The translations under genes and the position numbers were made by a program. The notes below the pieces were generated by a model. That model saw only the letters and a program-made list of their open reading frames with translations, had not been told where the DNA came from and made no database searches. Source: Thermoplasmata archaeon (GTDB lineage: Archaea; Thermoplasmatota; Thermoplasmata; Methanomassiliicoccales; Methanomethylophilaceae). From it: 64,000 bases of DNA. Positions 30,669 to 39,110 of the stretch are shown piece after piece. The DNA is taken from positions 209,000 to 272,999 of the forward strand of contig SUSV01000002.1 in the NCBI GenBank assembly GCA_015063245.1, read 5' to 3'. The stretch's first letter is position 1; the number at the start of each line of letters is the position of its first letter.

Positions 30669-31853
30669 TCATCTCATCAGGTAGAAAACGAATCCGGACC
30701 AGATCTTCGGGAAGAAGAACGTGGTCTTCTTGGGCATCCTCTTTCCGATCATGGAGAGGTCCCAGATGGTCTGGAGCTTGGGGTCGTTGAGCACGATAGC
30801 CAGATCATGCTTCTTCTCATCCATCTTGGCCTTGACGGAGCTGTACTCCGCGTCGTATGAGATCGTCGCCTTGCCCTCATCGGACTTGTAGACTCCCTTG
30901 AGGATCTTTTCCTGTGCGACGTAGGTGTCGAGCTTCCACATGGGCTCATCGCTCTCGTAATCAGCGAGGAAGCACCTTCCGGACTTGAACATGAGTCCCA
31001 TCATGTGGTCCTTCAGCTTGGCCTCCATTTCCTCCCTTGTGACTTCCTCGGTCTTCAGCTCTGCGGAGATGCCCTTGATGGCGTTCTTCTCTGAGATGTT
31101 TTCCGTGTTGACGAGCCTGTGGGTAGGCCAGATGACCAGTCCCTCGTTGTCCGATGCCACAAGGGTGGCGAGGACGAAGGACTTCTTCTCGTTCCCGGGG
31201 TTCTCCAGGGAGTAGTTGAGGGCGGTCTCGTATCTGTGGTGACCGTCCGCGATCAGCATCTTCTGGTCCTTGAGCTGCTCAGAGATCTCGCTGCAGATGG
31301 CCTTGTCGGAGAGCTTGTAGTACTTGTGCTCCACGCCGGCGTCGTCGTTGTACATGTAGATCAGCCTGGCGTTGTCGGCGATCTTCTTGTTGAGCTCAGG
31401 CGTCAGCCCTTCGAATATTCCGAAGATGGACTCAAGGTGCGCTTCCATGTCCCTGAGGAGGTTGAGCCTGTCAGCCTTGACCTTGGAGAAGGTCTCCTCG
31501 TGGGGGATGATGTGTCCTTCCTCGTATTTCTCTGTCTTCAGGATACCTACGATACCGGTACGGACCTTCTTCGTTCCGTTGTCGTCGAAGGTCTGCTCGT
31601 AGATGTAGAACGAATCCTCATCCTGCTTGAGCGCTCCCGATTCGATCCAGGAATCCAGCTCCTTCCTGGCGCCGTGGTATCTCTTGTCCGCATCCTGCTT
31701 GAGCGTGAGGTTGGTCACGTTGTGGGGGTGTGACTGGAGTTCTTTGAGATAATCGTCGCCGATGACGTCGTACGGAGGGGAAATGCGGTCCGCTTCGTGC
31801 TCGCCGCTGCTTAGGTTGGGCCTGTATCCTGAGAATGGAAGAAATGTTACCAT
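30669..31853 (-). CDS. DUF1015-family protein
   Basis: The 394-aa protein contains the family signatures ISPPYDVI, IPHEETFSKVKADRLNLL, ESIFGIFEG and IADGHHRYETAL. DUF1015 proteins occur in archaea and anaerobic bacteria, often beside serine or 3-phosphoglycerate metabolism genes. The DGHHR motif recalls the DGHTR motif of ParB-like serine kinases, which would suit a small-molecule kinase, but this is only an analogy. A TATA (ctttaatatac) about 27-36 bases upstream of ATG 31853 gives a short leader. Monocistronic. Confidence 0.85.
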   Translation of the reverse strand: MVTFLPFSGYRPNLSSGEHEADRISPPYDVIGDDYLKELQSHPHNVTNLTLKQDADKRYHGARKELDSWIESGALKQDEDSFYIYEQTFDDNGTKKVRTGIVGILKTEKYEEGHIIPHEETFSKVKADRLNLLRDMEAHLESIFGIFEGLTPELNKKIADNARLIYMYNDDAGVEHKYYKLSDKAICSEISEQLKDQKMLIADGHHRYETALNYSLENPGNEKKSFVLATLVASDNEGLVIWPTHRLVNTENISEKNAIKGISAELKTEEVTREEMEAKLKDHMMGLMFKSGRCFLADYESDEPMWKLDTYVAQEKILKGVYKSDEGKATISYDAEYSSVKAKMDEKKHDLAIVLNDPKLQTIWDLSMIGKRMPKKTTFFFPKIWSGFVFYLMR

Positions 31854-31901
31854 CTTTGCACCTGTACCGCCGATATTGTCAGTATATTAAAGGGATTGCG
31901 A

Positions 31902-32543
31902 TTAGAAATCCAACCTGACATTGGGGTGCATCCCTCTGGCCCATTGCACGCCTCTCCTGTACTTGCTCTGGACAACGGAATCGAACCCGAGGTGCTCTTC
32001 TATGAAACCGCGGATGCCTATGCTATCGAAACCGGTATCGGTCCTGTCAGACATGCATTCGAGCTCAATCTCATGGAACTTCTTGCTTTCTTCGCCGAAG
32101 ATGTAGATGCAGCTGTCGAAAGTGAGATCGATGCCATCGCCGTAGGCGATAGAGGTGCGGTTGCATTCGAGGGTCAGCGAAGGCTCGGAACTCAAGTCGA
32201 TCCCTGGGAACACCGATGATGAGAAAGCGCATACGTCCTCGAACGAGCCATCGGATTCTCTTTCGATCTCCTCTCTCGACATCATGCCGTCTCCATTCGA
32301 TATAGGCCTTTTGGCGGTCAGCTTCAGTTTTCCATTGGAACTGCGCTTCAGCCGGACCATGCAATCCATTATGAACAGAGCCAGATCCTCGGAATCATAA
32401 TAGGTGTCGACGGAATGTTTGGTCTTCATCGAATAGTCTACATTATTCATCTTTAGGAACGAGACGAGTTCCCTGACCACGGCCTCTCCGTTTATCTCAC
32501 GGTCGGTTGTGAACTTGAATTCGTTCTCGACTGCGGATCCCAT
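31902..32543 (-). CDS. CYTH-domain protein (adenylate cyclase IV / thiamine triphosphatase-like)
   Basis: The 213-aa protein begins VENEFKFTTD, like the ExExK opening of CYTH enzymes. It continues with DTYYDSEDLALFIMDCMVRLKR, KLKLTAKRPI, REEIERES and FHEIELECM. Charged residues alternate along strands, as in the tunnel-fold active site that binds triphosphates with divalent metals. It may hydrolyse an inorganic or nucleoside triphosphate. The start is uncertain: ATG 32543 gives the canonical N-terminus, with a possible TATA near 32566-32575; ATG 32585 adds 14 residues. Confidence 0.78.
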   Translation of the reverse strand: MGSAVENEFKFTTDREINGEAVVRELVSFLKMNNVDYSMKTKHSVDTYYDSEDLALFIMDCMVRLKRSSNGKLKLTAKRPISNGDGMMSREEIERESDGSFEDVCAFSSSVFPGIDLSSEPSLTLECNRTSIAYGDGIDLTFDSCIYIFGEESKKFHEIELECMSDRTDTGFDSIGIRGFIEEHLGFDSVVQSKYRRGVQWARGMHPNVRLDF

Positions 32544-32599
32544 GGGTTGGGAATCGCAATACGGGATAAAGTGATATCTGAGCATGATGTTCCGAAATC

Positions 32600-33241
32600 A
32601 TGGAGAGCAGGTCAGTCGGCGGCAGGGAGGTCAGATTCAGGAAGGGTTCCGACGTATGTCTGATAACGTTCTTCGCCGATTTCGATGAGGGTTCTCTCGA
32701 GGAGCTCTTCTCGAGACTGCCTGATATAACCATCGCGGCCGTGAGGATCAACGACTGGAATCAAGAATTGTCCCCATGGAAGGCATCTCCGGTGTTCGGG
32801 AAGGACGGTTTCGGGGACGGGGCCCCAGAACTAAGGGATTACATCATCGATGAATTGATCCCGGAGATCGGCTGCAGCAGATACATGGTCGGAGGGTACT
32901 CCTTGGCTGGACTTTTCTCACTCTGGCTATGCTACAACACGGATGTTTTCTCCGGTTGCGCGGCAGCATCGCCGTCGGTCTGGTTTCCCGATTGGGATTC
33001 GTTCATAGAAGGAAGGAAGATACGGGCCGAGCACGTTTATCTTAGTCTCGGGGATAAGGAGTCCAAGACCAGGAATCAGATAATGAGGACCGTATCGGAC
33101 AGGATCGTGCTGCAGTACGATTCGATAAAGGACGATGCGGATTCTGTCTTGGAATGGAACCAGGGCAACCATTTCCAGGACGCCATCGGCAGGGAGATAA
33201 GAGCGTTCAGCTGGGTTGCCAGTAGAGTAACACCCAATTAA
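32600..33241 (+). CDS. Alpha/beta-hydrolase (putative esterase family)
   Basis: The 213-aa protein has the nucleophile elbow GGYSLAGLFSLW (Ser near residue 100), an acid candidate in LSLGDKESKTRN and the catalytic His in NQGNHFQDA. This order fits the esterase-D/Fes-like family (PF00756). It lacks a signal peptide and is probably cytoplasmic. It is divergent from the CYTH gene and converges with the HxlR gene. Substrate unknown. Confidence 0.82.
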   Translation: MESRSVGGREVRFRKGSDVCLITFFADFDEGSLEELFSRLPDITIAAVRINDWNQELSPWKASPVFGKDGFGDGAPELRDYIIDELIPEIGCSRYMVGGYSLAGLFSLWLCYNTDVFSGCAAASPSVWFPDWDSFIEGRKIRAEHVYLSLGDKESKTRNQIMRTVSDRIVLQYDSIKDDADSVLEWNQGNHFQDAIGREIRAFSWVASRVTPN

Positions 33242-33253
33242 AAATCGTGTTAC

Positions 33254-33610
33254 TCATAGTCTGCACTTGCAGCAGTTCAGCTTCTCGCATGGCTTGTTGT
33301 CGATCTTCCATTTGAGAGCCCACATCTTGATGTCAAGGATGATGTCGGTGAGCTCATATCCGGCGGTTGTGAGGCGGTATTCGCTCCTGACAGGCATTTC
33401 CGTCGTGTCTACGCGGTGCTCGATCAGCTCCTCCTGCTCCAGTTCCTTGAGTCTCTCTGTCAGCACTTTCGGTGTGATGCTGGCCATCCTCATGTTAATT
33501 TCAGAGAATCTGATCCAATCCCCGTTCCTCCTCATCTCGAAAAGGATGAGCATCGCCCATTTCTTCGAAAGATAGTCAAGCGTATTGTAAACAGTGCAGC
33601 TCTCATGCAT
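33254..33610 (-). CDS. HxlR-family transcriptional regulator
   Basis: The 118-aa protein shows the HxlR winged helix: YLSKKWAMLILFEMRRNG, FSEINMRMASITPKVLTERLKELEQEELI, EYRLTTAGYEL. The C-terminus is Cys-rich (CEKLNCCKC), and a further Cys is near the N-terminus (HESCTVYNTL), which suggests redox or metal sensing. The start at ATG 33610 fits a leaderless transcript from a TATA at about 33634-33645; the GTG at 33619 is less likely. It is divergent from hcp with a perfect palindrome between them. Confidence 0.88.
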   Translation of the reverse strand: MHESCTVYNTLDYLSKKWAMLILFEMRRNGDWIRFSEINMRMASITPKVLTERLKELEQEELIEHRVDTTEMPVRSEYRLTTAGYELTDIILDIKMWALKWKIDNKPCEKLNCCKCRL

Positions 33611-33653
33611 ACTTTCCACTTAGAAACTCGGACCTATTAATAGCATAGTATCG

Positions 33654-33667
33654 ATTAGATATCTAAT
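33654..33667. promoter_or_regulatory. 14-bp palindromic operator between hxlR and hcp
   Basis: attagatatctaat is a perfect palindrome in the 79-base divergent gap, between the likely promoters of both genes. It is the probable site of the HxlR regulator, which would then control itself and the hybrid-cluster protein. Confidence 0.65.
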
Positions 33668-33689
33668 ATCATTAAGATAGGTGGTGAAA

Positions 33690-35246
33690 ATGAAGTGTAT
33701 GCAATGTGAAGAGAGCATCGCCGTTACGGGATGCGTAAGGAACGGGGTCTGCGGGAAGTCATCAGAGCTCGCTGATCAGATGGATAAGCTGATCGCTTCG
33801 CTCATAGAGCTGTCTACAGCATCTGCCGATTGTTCAGACAGCTCATTCATCGGAGAGATGGATGAATGTATCGTCAATTCGCTTTTCATGACCCTCACCA
33901 ATACCAATTTCGACATGCAGAGGATCAAGGATGCGATTGACGAGGCGGATTCTCTCATGAAAAAGATCGGAAAGGGTTATTCGCTCTTCGATGGGGAATA
34001 CTCCGTCGACACATACGATGCGGATGAGGATCTGAGGTCCCTCAAGCAGCTCCTGCTCTTCGGACTCAAAGGCTTGGCCGCATACTATCATCATGCATAC
34101 GTACTCGGTGCACGCGATCAGTCTATCACCGATTTCATCAGGAAAGGCCTCGCAGCCACGAAGAAGGAGCTGGGCGCAGAGGAGCTCATCGCTCTCAACA
34201 TGGAATGCGGAGAGATCGGAGCCAAGGCGATGGCCCTCCTCGACAAGTACAATGTCGATACCTACGGGAAACCCGAGATCACACAGGTCAGGACCGGAGT
34301 GGGAAAGAATCCGGGAATCCTGATCACCGGACACGACCTCAGGGACCTCGAGCAGCTTCTCCAACAGACCAAGGGGACCGGCATAGATGTGTACACGCAC
34401 GGCGAGATGCTTCCTGCCCATGCATACCCCGAGCTCAAGAAGTATGACAATCTCGTCGGCAACTACGGGAACGCGTGGTATCTCCAGAAGGACGAGTTCG
34501 AGAAGTTCAACGGTCCGATCGTGGCGACCACCAACTGCGTCCTCATCCCGAAGGACAGCTACAGGGACAGGCTCTTCACCACCGGCACTGCAGGGGTAGA
34601 AGGGGTCAAGTACATATCTTCGAAGGACGGAATCAAGGATTTCTCGGAAGTCATCGAGATGGCCAAGAAGTGTCCTGCCCCCATTGAGATTGATGATAAG
34701 GTGCTCACCATCGGTTTCGCTCACGACCAGACCCTGGCGCTCGCCGGGAAGATCATCGATGCGGTCAAGTCCGGGGCCATAAAGAGGTTCGTCGTGATGG
34801 CAGGATGCGATGGAAGGGAGAAGGGAAGGCAGTACTATACCAGGTTCGCACAGGAGCTTCCCGGAGATACGGTCATACTCACCGCCGGATGCGCCAAGTA
34901 CAGATATAATAAGCTCGACCTCGGCGACATCGGAGGGATCCCTGGGGTGATCGATGCAGGGCAGTGCAACGACTGCTACTCCCTAGTGGTGATCGCCAAC
35001 GCCCTTGCCGAAGCGTTCGGTACCGATGTCAACGGACTTCCGCTGTCGTTCAACATCTCGTGGTACGAGCAGAAGGCCGTCCTGGTCCTGCTGGTGCTCC
35101 TCAAGCTCGGTATCAAGAACATCATGCTGGGTCCCAGGCTTCCCGTGTTCCTTTCACCAGGGGTGGCCAAGGTGCTTGTCGAGAACTTCGGGATCAAGGC
35201 GAACAGCGATCCTGCGGCCGACAGGGTAATCCTCAATATCGAGTGA
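33690..35246 (+). CDS. hcp: Hybrid-cluster protein (hydroxylamine reductase)
   Basis: The 518-aa protein has the N-terminal Fe-S Cys set (MKCMQCEESIAVTGCVRNGVCGK region). Downstream are hybrid-cluster ligands in ITGHDLRDLE, YTHGEMLPAH, TTNCVLIP, TAGCAKYR and DAGQCNDCYS. It reduces hydroxylamine or nitric oxide and counters nitrosative stress in anaerobes. The start at ATG 33690 follows GGTGGTGA; the GTG at 33681 lies in that ribosome site. The divergent HxlR protein with its Cys-rich tail is a plausible sensor for it. Confidence 0.95.
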   Translation: MKCMQCEESIAVTGCVRNGVCGKSSELADQMDKLIASLIELSTASADCSDSSFIGEMDECIVNSLFMTLTNTNFDMQRIKDAIDEADSLMKKIGKGYSLFDGEYSVDTYDADEDLRSLKQLLLFGLKGLAAYYHHAYVLGARDQSITDFIRKGLAATKKELGAEELIALNMECGEIGAKAMALLDKYNVDTYGKPEITQVRTGVGKNPGILITGHDLRDLEQLLQQTKGTGIDVYTHGEMLPAHAYPELKKYDNLVGNYGNAWYLQKDEFEKFNGPIVATTNCVLIPKDSYRDRLFTTGTAGVEGVKYISSKDGIKDFSEVIEMAKKCPAPIEIDDKVLTIGFAHDQTLALAGKIIDAVKSGAIKRFVVMAGCDGREKGRQYYTRFAQELPGDTVILTAGCAKYRYNKLDLGDIGGIPGVIDAGQCNDCYSLVVIANALAEAFGTDVNGLPLSFNISWYEQKAVLVLLVLLKLGIKNIMLGPRLPVFLSPGVAKVLVENFGIKANSDPAADRVILNIE

Positions 35247-35253
35247 GTCAAAC

Positions 35254-35270
35254 GCCCCTCCGGGGGCTTT
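35254..35270 (+). terminator. Terminator of hcp
   Basis: gcccc-tccg-ggggc (35254-35267) with a short T-run lies 7 bases after the hcp stop. Confidence 0.6.
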
Positions 35271-35278
35271 CCATACTG

Positions 35279-35313
35279 CCGCAGGACCGTATGCCATTGC
35301 CGATGTCCTGCGG
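35279..35313. promoter_or_regulatory. 9-bp inverted repeat between hcp and pheA
   Basis: ccgcaggac (35279-35287) and gtcctgcgg (35305-35313) are perfect complements around a 17-base spacer. The element lies between the hcp terminator and the pheA-like gene, about 90 bases before its start. It may be a second terminator stem or a regulator site. Confidence 0.4.
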
Positions 35314-35404
35314 TATGTTCATATGACCTATGATTTTCGTATCGGCTACATTAAAAATGGTAGATAAGCGCTTGATTTATCTACTCCGTCCATAGGACCG
35401 AACC

Positions 35405-36337
35405 ATGAGCTCGATCAAGGTCGGATACATGGGGATCCCTTTCTCCAACAGCGAGGAGATGGCTATGGTCTTCTCGAAGAAGTTCGACCTGAAGGATGTC
35501 GAGCTCGTCCCCTTGATGTCAGCCAGGAACGTTCTTGATGAGCTGGTGGCCAGGAGGATCGATTACGGCGTGCTCGCGGTGGAGAACAAGTTCGCAGGCA
35601 TCGTCGAGGAATCCAGGGTGGCCAAGATGGGGGTCAGGAACCTGATCGAACTGGATCTGATGTGGTCGCCCATCCATCATTGCGTCTTCAAGAGGGATAA
35701 GGACGATAAGGTCACATCCCTGGTCTCACACGTTCAGGCGCTCATGCAGTCGAGCGGCAACCTGAAGAGGCTGTACCCCGGGGCATCGTTCGTCGAATGC
35801 GAGGATACGGCATATGCGGCGGAGATGCTGGCGAAAGGCGAGCTCCCGGAAGGTTCCGCCGCGGTCTGCCGCAGGGATGCGGGAGAGCATTACGGGTTGT
35901 ATCTCGACAACGAGAATGTGGAGGACAACAAGGACAATATGACGAAGTTCTCCCTTGTCAGGCTGTACCGATCATTCGGGATTCTCATCCATGAGCAGCT
36001 GGTCCATCACCGTCAGGGCAGTCATCGCCTCTACGACGCTGACCGCGCGGGGCACGATGCATGGGTCGTGCCTTCCCTTGATCTCGATGGTATCCTCGGA
36101 CATCTGGTCGAGGTTGACCGTTCTCTGAACCTTCCCGATGGAAGGGGTGGGTTTGAATGCAACGTTGAACGTCACAGGCATCCCGTCGCACATCCCTCCG
36201 CAGATCCCGCCCATGTTGTTGCTCAGAGCGGTTATCCTGCCATCCTTCACGGAGTACTGGTCGTTGCTCTCGGAGCCCTTCATCGATGCTATGCCGAATC
36301 CCTTTCCGAACTCCACTCCCTTGACAGCCGGGATTGA
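35405..36337 (+). CDS. pheA: Prephenate dehydratase-like protein with C-terminal readthrough antisense to aroC
   Basis: Residues 1-185 match the prephenate dehydratase domain: VGYMGIPFSNSEEMA, YGVLAVENKFAGIV, SPIHHCVF, SHVQALMQSS, EDTAYAAEML and NKDNMTKFSLV. The family's TRF motif is TKF (residues 180-182) and ENSxxGSV is ENKFAGIV, so activity is uncertain. No ACT domain follows. From residue about 190 the frame runs 366 bases on the opposite strand of aroC and has no family resemblance, as if the original stop near 35970 had been lost. The aromatic locus next to it supports the PheA assignment. Confidence 0.7.
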   Translation: MSSIKVGYMGIPFSNSEEMAMVFSKKFDLKDVELVPLMSARNVLDELVARRIDYGVLAVENKFAGIVEESRVAKMGVRNLIELDLMWSPIHHCVFKRDKDDKVTSLVSHVQALMQSSGNLKRLYPGASFVECEDTAYAAEMLAKGELPEGSAAVCRRDAGEHYGLYLDNENVEDNKDNMTKFSLVRLYRSFGILIHEQLVHHRQGSHRLYDADRAGHDAWVVPSLDLDGILGHLVEVDRSLNLPDGRGGFECNVERHRHPVAHPSADPAHVVAQSGYPAILHGVLVVALGALHRCYAESLSELHSLDSRD

Positions 36338-37042
36338 GAACATCGCCTTAGCAATCGATACGTCGAGCGCATCGAACCAGATGCCCCCGAATCCGATCGG
36401 GAGACCGGTGACCATGCACCCCACAACGCCTCCGACGCTGTCGTTCTCGGATGCCGCTTCCAGGATCTCCTCCCTCATGGCTGCATCGAGGTCCTCGGAC
36501 ACAGCGCGCGTACTGAATCCCTTGGATGAGTCGATGACCTCGTACGGATGCTCCTTCAGGTCCTCCACATCGTGTATCTTCCTCGTGTATGCGGCGATCC
36601 TGATGCCTTTCCCTGCGAGGAACTGCTGTGCTATCGCGCCAGCCGCCACCAGCGGTGCGGTCATCCTGCCTGAGAACTGTGCCCCTCCGCTCACGTCGAA
36701 ATCCCTGAACTTCAGAAGTGCGGGGAGATCGGCATGTCCCGGTCTGGGGGTGATGTTGAATCCCGAATAGGAGGACGACCTGGTGTTGGTGTTCATGATC
36801 TTCAGGAGGACATATCTCGACGACACCTTCCCGTCCGTCACACCCTCCTCGAAGATGACCTTGTCCGGTTCCTTCCTCGGGGTTCCGATACCGTCCGCAG
36901 GCTTCCTCAATGCCATGCATCTCTCTATGTTGTCGAGATCGATCTCCATCCCTTTCGGGAGCCCCTCGATTATGCATCCGATGCATTCGTTATGGCTCTT
37001 CCCGAAGAGGCTGATCCTGAGCTTGTTTCCTGTCGAGTACAT
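35972..37042 (-). CDS. aroC: Chorismate synthase
   Basis: The 356-aa enzyme converts EPSP to chorismate using reduced FMN. Seen are TPRPGHADLPALLKF, FSGRMTAPLVAAGAIA and GRHDPCIVPRAVSVVEAM. The first signature normally reads FGESHG; here it is FGKSHNECIGCIIEG, keeping the active-site His but not the Glu or Gly. RRRPG is LRKPADG. The protein therefore belongs to a divergent AroC branch. It is the last gene of the ADH synthase operon, 1 base after aroK-aroA. Confidence 0.92.
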   Translation of the reverse strand: MYSTGNKLRISLFGKSHNECIGCIIEGLPKGMEIDLDNIERCMALRKPADGIGTPRKEPDKVIFEEGVTDGKVSSRYVLLKIMNTNTRSSSYSGFNITPRPGHADLPALLKFRDFDVSGGAQFSGRMTAPLVAAGAIAQQFLAGKGIRIAAYTRKIHDVEDLKEHPYEVIDSSKGFSTRAVSEDLDAAMREEILEAASENDSVGGVVGCMVTGLPIGFGGIWFDALDVSIAKAMFSIPAVKGVEFGKGFGIASMKGSESNDQYSVKDGRITALSNNMGGICGGMCDGMPVTFNVAFKPTPSIGKVQRTVNLDQMSEDTIEIKGRHDPCIVPRAVSVVEAMTALTVMDQLLMDENPE

Positions 37043-37043
37043 T

Positions 37044-39110
37044 TCAGCACCTCAGCCCTATCGATCCCATCTGTTCCGTGAAACCGGGATATGAGACGTT
37101 CCAGCATCCGTCATCCTCCATGGTGACGGGGCCGTCGGACACGAGCGAAGCTATCGCTGCGGCCATCATCAGCCTGTGGTCGCCTCCGTGCTCTATCCTT
37201 CCTCCCCTGAGCCTGTCGACGCCGTTTATGATGCAGCCGTCATCCGTTCCGGTGATGTCCGCTCCGAGCGTCCTGAGCATCCTCTCGACGGACTCGATCC
37301 TGTCGCTCTCCTTGAACCTCAGCTGAGGTGCCCCGTAGAGCCTGCTCGTCCCCTCGGCGGTGCTCATGAGGACCGCTACGATGGGGAACAGGTCGGGTAT
37401 GTCGGAGAGGTCGATATCGCATGCCCTGGCTCTTCCGTTGGAGGCGCATGTGACCTTACCGTCCTCGACGGTTATGGAGCAGCCTGCCTGCCTGAGGATA
37501 TCGACGATCTTCTTATCTCCCTGGGGGTCGTCCATGTCCAATCCGTCGACGGACACCTTCCCGGACAGCCCTCCCGCTACGAGCGGGAATGCCGACGATG
37601 AGAAATCAGAGGGTACGCGGTAGTTGCACGGCACGTAATCCTGCGGTTCGATAACGAACCCGTTCTCGGCCCTCTCGACCTCGACCCCGAAGCTTCTCAT
37701 CATAGACAGGGTGATCTCGATATACGGTCTGGAGACAGCCTTTCCTTCGATGACGATCTCCATCCTCCTTCCTACGAGAGGGGACATCATCAGCATGGAT
37801 GATACGAACTGCGAGCTCATGCTGCCGTCTATCCTGATGACATCGCCCTGGACGGGACCTCTGATCGTGATCGGCGCCTTCCCTTCATTGGATTCGCATA
37901 TCACTCCGCAGTCCTCCAGCGCCCTGAGCAGCGGACCCATCGGTCTCTTCTGGATGGATTCGTCGCCTGTGATTGTGACATCGGTATCGAACAATGCGGC
38001 GATACCTGTCATGAGCCTCATGGTCGTGCCGGAGTTCTGGACATCGACGATCCAATCCGGTGCGTGCAGCCCGTTGGACTCCACTATAAGGGACCCTTCG
38101 GATTCCGTGACCCTCGCCCCCATGGACCTGGCGGCCTCGCAGGTCGCCTGCGTATCGAACGAGATCAGGGGGTTGGAGATGATGCATTTGCCTCCGGACA
38201 GGGCTGCAAGAAGAATCGCCCTGTGCGTGTAGCTCTTCGAGGGCGGCACCTGCACCTCGCCTACGGTGCGTCCTCCGTTGAATGTTATGTCCCTGTTCCT
38301 GGTAGATGTCAGCATGGTCCTGCAGCCCATGGATCCAGCGATGTCCCTGCCCTTCCCCTTCTCTGCGATGATGGCGAATGCCGGGCCGGTCCCTGTTATC
38401 CCGGCGGCCAGCGCTCCGAGCGACAGGGCCCTGTCGGTGAATCCCTCGTCGTTCCCGATGATGTTCTGGACATAAGAACCGTTCTTCGTCAGCACATCGA
38501 GATAATCATTTTCGATAGAGGGGACCAAGGAATCATACTCGTCCTTCAGTGCCTTGTACGCATCGACCGGGACCTTGCTCTTGGGGATCGACCTGTCAGG
38601 TACGCAGATGACCACGTCGTACGAGGGGATGTTCCTGTTGAGGATGAGCTCGTTCCTCGAATTGTCCGTGACGACGAGCCCTCCCAGATGGCATCCGCAT
38701 GCATCGTCGAACGCTCCCGTGATAGTGACCTTGCATTCCTTGGCGCATTCGACACCGAGCCTCACGATGTCGATAGGCTGCTTCACCACCCCGTGGTGGT
38801 CGAGGACTGCTGAGATGACCGCGTTGCATACCGAGCTGGAGCTCTTCAGCCCCATCGACGGCGGTATGTCTGTTCTGACAGTGATGTGATAATCGTATTC
38901 TTCCTGACCGATCCATTCGAGGGCCCTTCTGACGCAGGTGCGGACCAGCGTATCATCCAGATCCGGCCTGTCGATGAGCGTGACGACCGTATCTTCAGCA
39001 GGTTCGAAATCGGCTTCGGTCCTCAGATCGATCCCGATCGTGGAGCCTATCCCGCAGGGGATGGCATTCATCACCGATACCGCGCCGTAGGATACCCCGT
39101 GACCGGTCAT
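37044..39110 (-). CDS. Fused archaeal shikimate kinase and EPSP synthase
   Basis: One uninterrupted 688-aa frame encodes two enzymes. Residues 1 to about 270 are a GHMP-type shikimate kinase with IPPSMGLKSSSS and GTGPAFAII. Residues about 280-688 are 3-phosphoshikimate 1-carboxyvinyltransferase with PPSKSYTHR, NSGTTMRLM, MSSQFVSSML, RFKESDRIES and DHRLMMAAA. They catalyse consecutive steps (shikimate to S3P to EPSP). The two are normally separate genes in archaea. ATG 39110 overlaps the aroDE stop by 4 bases; the longer frame upstream is antisense-like aroE sequence. Confidence 0.92.
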   Translation of the reverse strand: MTGHGVSYGAVSVMNAIPCGIGSTIGIDLRTEADFEPAEDTVVTLIDRPDLDDTLVRTCVRRALEWIGQEEYDYHITVRTDIPPSMGLKSSSSVCNAVISAVLDHHGVVKQPIDIVRLGVECAKECKVTITGAFDDACGCHLGGLVVTDNSRNELILNRNIPSYDVVICVPDRSIPKSKVPVDAYKALKDEYDSLVPSIENDYLDVLTKNGSYVQNIIGNDEGFTDRALSLGALAAGITGTGPAFAIIAEKGKGRDIAGSMGCRTMLTSTRNRDITFNGGRTVGEVQVPPSKSYTHRAILLAALSGGKCIISNPLISFDTQATCEAARSMGARVTESEGSLIVESNGLHAPDWIVDVQNSGTTMRLMTGIAALFDTDVTITGDESIQKRPMGPLLRALEDCGVICESNEGKAPITIRGPVQGDVIRIDGSMSSQFVSSMLMMSPLVGRRMEIVIEGKAVSRPYIEITLSMMRSFGVEVERAENGFVIEPQDYVPCNYRVPSDFSSSAFPLVAGGLSGKVSVDGLDMDDPQGDKKIVDILRQAGCSITVEDGKVTCASNGRARACDIDLSDIPDLFPIVAVLMSTAEGTSRLYGAPQLRFKESDRIESVERMLRTLGADITGTDDGCIINGVDRLRGGRIEHGGDHRLMMAAAIASLVSDGPVTMEDDGCWNVSYPGFTEQMGSIGLRC

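Noticed and set aside
37885..38187. Minus-strand frame of 100 codons within aroK-aroA
   Set aside because: Out-of-frame shadow of the fused gene on the same strand, without a start signal.
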